Source of the DNA: Paenarthrobacter nitroguajacolicus JCM 14115 | Lineage (GTDB): Bacteria; Actinomycetota; Actinomycetes; Actinomycetales; Micrococcaceae | Direction of reading: 5' to 3' | Length of the DNA: 10,361 nt | NCBI GenBank assembly: GCA_001313365.1 | Contig: BBFS01000131.1 | Span: forward strand, 1-10,361 | Shown: positions 8,686 through 10,361 of the stretch, one piece after another | How the letters are laid out: each line of letters begins with the position of its first letter | Numbering within the stretch: position 1 is the stretch's first letter | Notes under the pieces: model-generated | Told to the model about the DNA's origin: nothing | Seen by the model: the letters and a program-made list of their open reading frames with translations, nothing else | Database searches by the model: none | Translations under genes and position numbers: made by a program

Positions 8686-9774
8686 ATGAACAGCACCCAG
8701 GCCGGGCAACGGGAAGCTTCCACGGCGGCGGAAGCCGTCCAGCAGGCCACGGGACGATTGATCGGAATCCTCAACGATTCTTCCATCGCCCTCCTGGTGA
8801 GTGTGGGCCACCAAACTGGCCTTTTCGAGACACTGTCGGCCCTCCCTGCGGCCTCTTGCGGCTTATTGCCGATGCGTCGGGCCTCAATGAGCGCTACGTC
8901 AGGGAATGGCTGAGCGGCATGACCTCAGCTGGCTTCGTGGACTACCACCCGGGCAGCGGAACGTATCTCCTGCGCCCGGAATTCGTTCCTGTCGTAACAG
9001 GTGCAGGTACCGAGAATCTCGCGCGAACACTGCAGTACGTGCCGCTCATGGGCGAGGTGGCCCCCGAAGATCGTCCACGCGTTCCGGACGGGCGGCGGAA
9101 CAAGCTACGAGGATTACCCGCGATTCCATCACATCATGGCTTCTGAAAGCGCTGCAGTGAACGATGCATCACTCCTGGAGACCATCCTTCCCCCCCTGAC
9201 AGATTGCCTGGAGGCGCTGCGCAGCGGTATCTCCGTCGCTGACATCGGATGCGGCGAGGGCCATGCCTTGAACCTGTTGGGGGTCCACCTTCCTGCCAGC
9301 ACTTTTACCGGCTACGACTTCTCCGCCGAAGCATTGGCAACCGCCGCTGCCGAGCCTCCGGCCTGGGACTTTCCAACGTCCGATTCGAACTTCAGGATGT
9401 GAGTTGGCTGGACATCTCCGAGGCGTTCGACTTGGTGACAGCGTTTGACGCCATCCACGATCAAGCCCACCCGGCTCAGGTGCTGAAGAACATCCATGCT
9501 GCGCTCAAGCCCGGCGGCACCTTCCTGATGGTGGACATCAATGCTTCAAGCCGGCTGGAGGAGAACTTGGACCTCCCGTGGGCCGCCTTCCTGTACACCA
9601 TTTCCACATTCCACTGCATGGCTGTTTCCTTGGGGCAAGGCGGCGATGGCCTGGGCACGGTATGGGGGGAAGGAGCGGGCCACGGACATGCTCCATGAAG
9701 CGGGTTTCCGGACCTCGGAGGTGAAGGAATTGGAGGAGGACCCGTTCAATGCGTACTTCATCGCCCGCGCCTGA
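8686..9774 (+). CDS. Rv2258c-like class I SAM-dependent methyltransferase with winged-helix N-terminus (about four frameshifts)
   Basis: The product resembles the family of Mycobacterium tuberculosis Rv2258c: an N-terminal winged-helix/dimerisation domain (LVSVGHQTGLFETLSALP, then ADASGLNERYVREWLSGM) and a Rossmann-fold methyltransferase domain. SAM motif I is VADIGCGEGHALNLLG (about 9235-9282); later family blocks are FDAIHDQAHPAQVL, ALKPGGTFLMVDI and GDGLGTVWG. The substrate cannot be read from the sequence. The ATG at 8686 has AAGGA 7 nt upstream; TGA is 9772-9774. Breaks: near 8850 (-1), C5 9061-9065 (+1, restores GEVAPKIVHAFRTGGG), near 9353 (-1, restores AEASGLGLSNVRFELQDV) and G6 9664-9669 (+1, restores VWGKERATDMLHEAGF). 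They cancel exactly to 362 residues. A C7 run (9190-9196) adds a Pro to ILPLTD. The stop codon overlaps a TGTATACA palindrome belonging to the next gene's control region. Confidence 0.88.
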
Positions 9775-9785
9775 ATGTATACATT
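9774..9785. promoter_or_regulatory. GntR-type operator candidate 1 (AATGTATACATT)
   Basis: This is a perfect 12-bp palindrome that starts on the last base of the methyltransferase stop codon. Its TGTATACA core recurs at 9831-9838 before the GntR gene. FadR-subfamily GntR proteins bind short AT-rich palindromes with a GT...AC core, so this is a plausible binding site; the assignment is inferred from position and repetition. Confidence 0.6.
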
Positions 9786-9830
9786 GTGGGAATTTTGCCC
9801 CCCCTAATTGGTGCTGTAATTGACGATTCA

Positions 9831-9838
9831 TGTATACA
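9831..9838. promoter_or_regulatory. GntR-type operator candidate 2 (TGTATACA), overlapping a possible -10
   Basis: This second TGTATACA palindrome is centred 55 bp from the first. It contains TATACA (9833-9838), a fair -10 element. TTGGTG at 9808-9813 could be a -35 with a long 19-bp spacer. Transcription would then start about at the gntR ATG (9847), giving an almost leaderless mRNA. A regulator bound here would block its own promoter. Confidence 0.55.
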
Positions 9839-9846
9839 CTGAGGGC

Positions 9847-10361
9847 ATGCGTGCTAGTGATCGGGCTTACTCTTCCCTTCGGGAAGACATCATTGAGTGG
9901 CGCCTGCGGCCGGTACTGTCTTGGCGGAAGTGGAGCAGTCCGAACGTCTCGGGGGGGTGTCCCGGACGCGGTCCGGGAGGCGCTGGGCCGGCTCACCGCG
10001 GAGGGATTGACGACGGCGGCAGGCGGCCGCGGCGTCGTCGTCACCGATATCTCGCTGGAGAGCATCGACGAGTTGTTCGAGTTGCGCGAAACCCTTGAAG
10101 TCAGGGCCGCGGCGTTGGCTGCCCAGCGCGGGGGGGAACCGGGGGGGATCTTCGCCGAGTTGCACACCCAGCTGCTGCAAGCCCCCCGAACTGCTCAGCG
10201 AAAACGACCCCCCCGCACGCCACGATTATTACGCCTTGGTGAGCCGGCTGGATGACGCCATCGACGCTGCGGTCTCCAATTCCTACCTGGCCCAGGCGAT
10301 GCGGAGCCTGCGCGTCCATCTGGTCCGGGTCCGCCGCCTGGCCGCCGATGACACTGCCCGG
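9847..10361 (+). CDS. GntR/FadR-family (FCD) regulator, 3' end outside window (three frameshifts)
   Basis: The N-terminal winged helix reads SDRAYSSLREDIIEWRLRPG, then SERLG(G)VSR and REALGRLTAEGLTT, ending with the VVVTDIS wing; this is typical GntR. The following SIDELFELRETLEVRAAALAA starts the all-helical FCD effector domain, which binds small carboxylic acids or similar ligands in the FadR subfamily. Breaks: near 9911 (-1, restores RLRPGTVLAEVEQ), near 9971 (-1, restores VSRTPVREALGRL) and C6 10182-10187 (+1, restores QAPELLSENDPARHDYYALV). G/C7 runs at 9951, 10130, 10141 and 10208 each appear to add one residue. About 172 residues are visible; the usual length is about 220-240. The ATG has GAGGG only 1 nt upstream, consistent with leaderless or weak initiation. 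A TTG at 9820 would be an in-frame alternative, but it lies upstream of the proposed promoter start. Confidence 0.88.

Noticed and set aside
9538..10167. 209-codon minus-strand ORF across the methyltransferase/gntR junction
   Set aside because: It crosses two recognisable plus-strand genes and the operator region and shows no family features.
615..10214. G/C runs as phase-variation switches
   Set aside because: Phase-variable tracts normally affect a few surface or restriction genes. Here the runs are in every kind of gene, including chromosome segregation, and the seven-base ones are frame-neutral.
217..10361. Calling the broken genes pseudogenes
   Set aside because: Restoring single bases gives full-length proteins with intact motifs in every case, and the damage is confined to base runs. 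That points to sequence error, not decay.
1..10361. CRISPR array, IS element, tRNA or rRNA genes, parS sites
   Set aside because: I saw no regularly spaced repeats, transposase motifs, terminal inverted repeats, tRNA-like cloverleaf or parS-like 16-mer palindrome.

Overview
The window is a stretch of high-GC actinobacterial chromosome. The protein sequences read most like Arthrobacter/Paenarthrobacter (Micrococcaceae); this is a judgement from remembered family sequences, supported by GTG/TTG starts, G+C-rich third positions and the parA-scpA-scpB-rluB gene order.

Layout. Minus strand, 1-2705: the chromosome-maintenance cluster parA (1799-2705), scpA (870-1792) and scpB (217-919), followed by the first codons of what looks like an rRNA pseudouridine synthase running off the window (1-64). 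A 259-bp gap with a 15-bp perfect hairpin separates this from a C4-dicarboxylate transporter dctA (2965-4324, minus). Divergent from dctA, on the plus strand, is a CitA/DcuS-family sensor kinase (4464-6121) whose stop overlaps the start of a CitB/DcuR-type response regulator (6118-6833). The three form a self-contained dicarboxylate sensing and uptake module. Next come a LuxR-type regulator with a long helical-repeat region (6890-8552), an Rv2258c-like SAM-dependent methyltransferase (8686-9774) and a GntR/FadR-family regulator cut by the window end (9847-10361). Two TGTATACA palindromes flank the short gap before the GntR gene and are probably its own operators.

Sequence state. Every gene that lies fully in the window, and the partial GntR gene, is interrupted by at least one single-base indel; I count about 31. 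When they are undone, each complete gene has an exact whole number of codons, canonical motifs return and no in-frame stop remains. Extra bases sit mostly in G/C runs (4 to 5, or 5 to 6); missing bases sit mostly in two- to four-base runs. There are also 24 G/C runs of exactly seven bases against about five of six bases. All 21 coding ones keep the frame, and most sit where the family has one residue fewer, as if a four-base run had gained three. I therefore annotate the genes as intact CDSs with probable sequence errors rather than as pseudogenes.

I did not find a convincing new system. The points most worth a second look are the run-length anomaly, the paired GntR operator sites, the regulator-plus-methyltransferase pair, and a possible short internal deletion in dctA.
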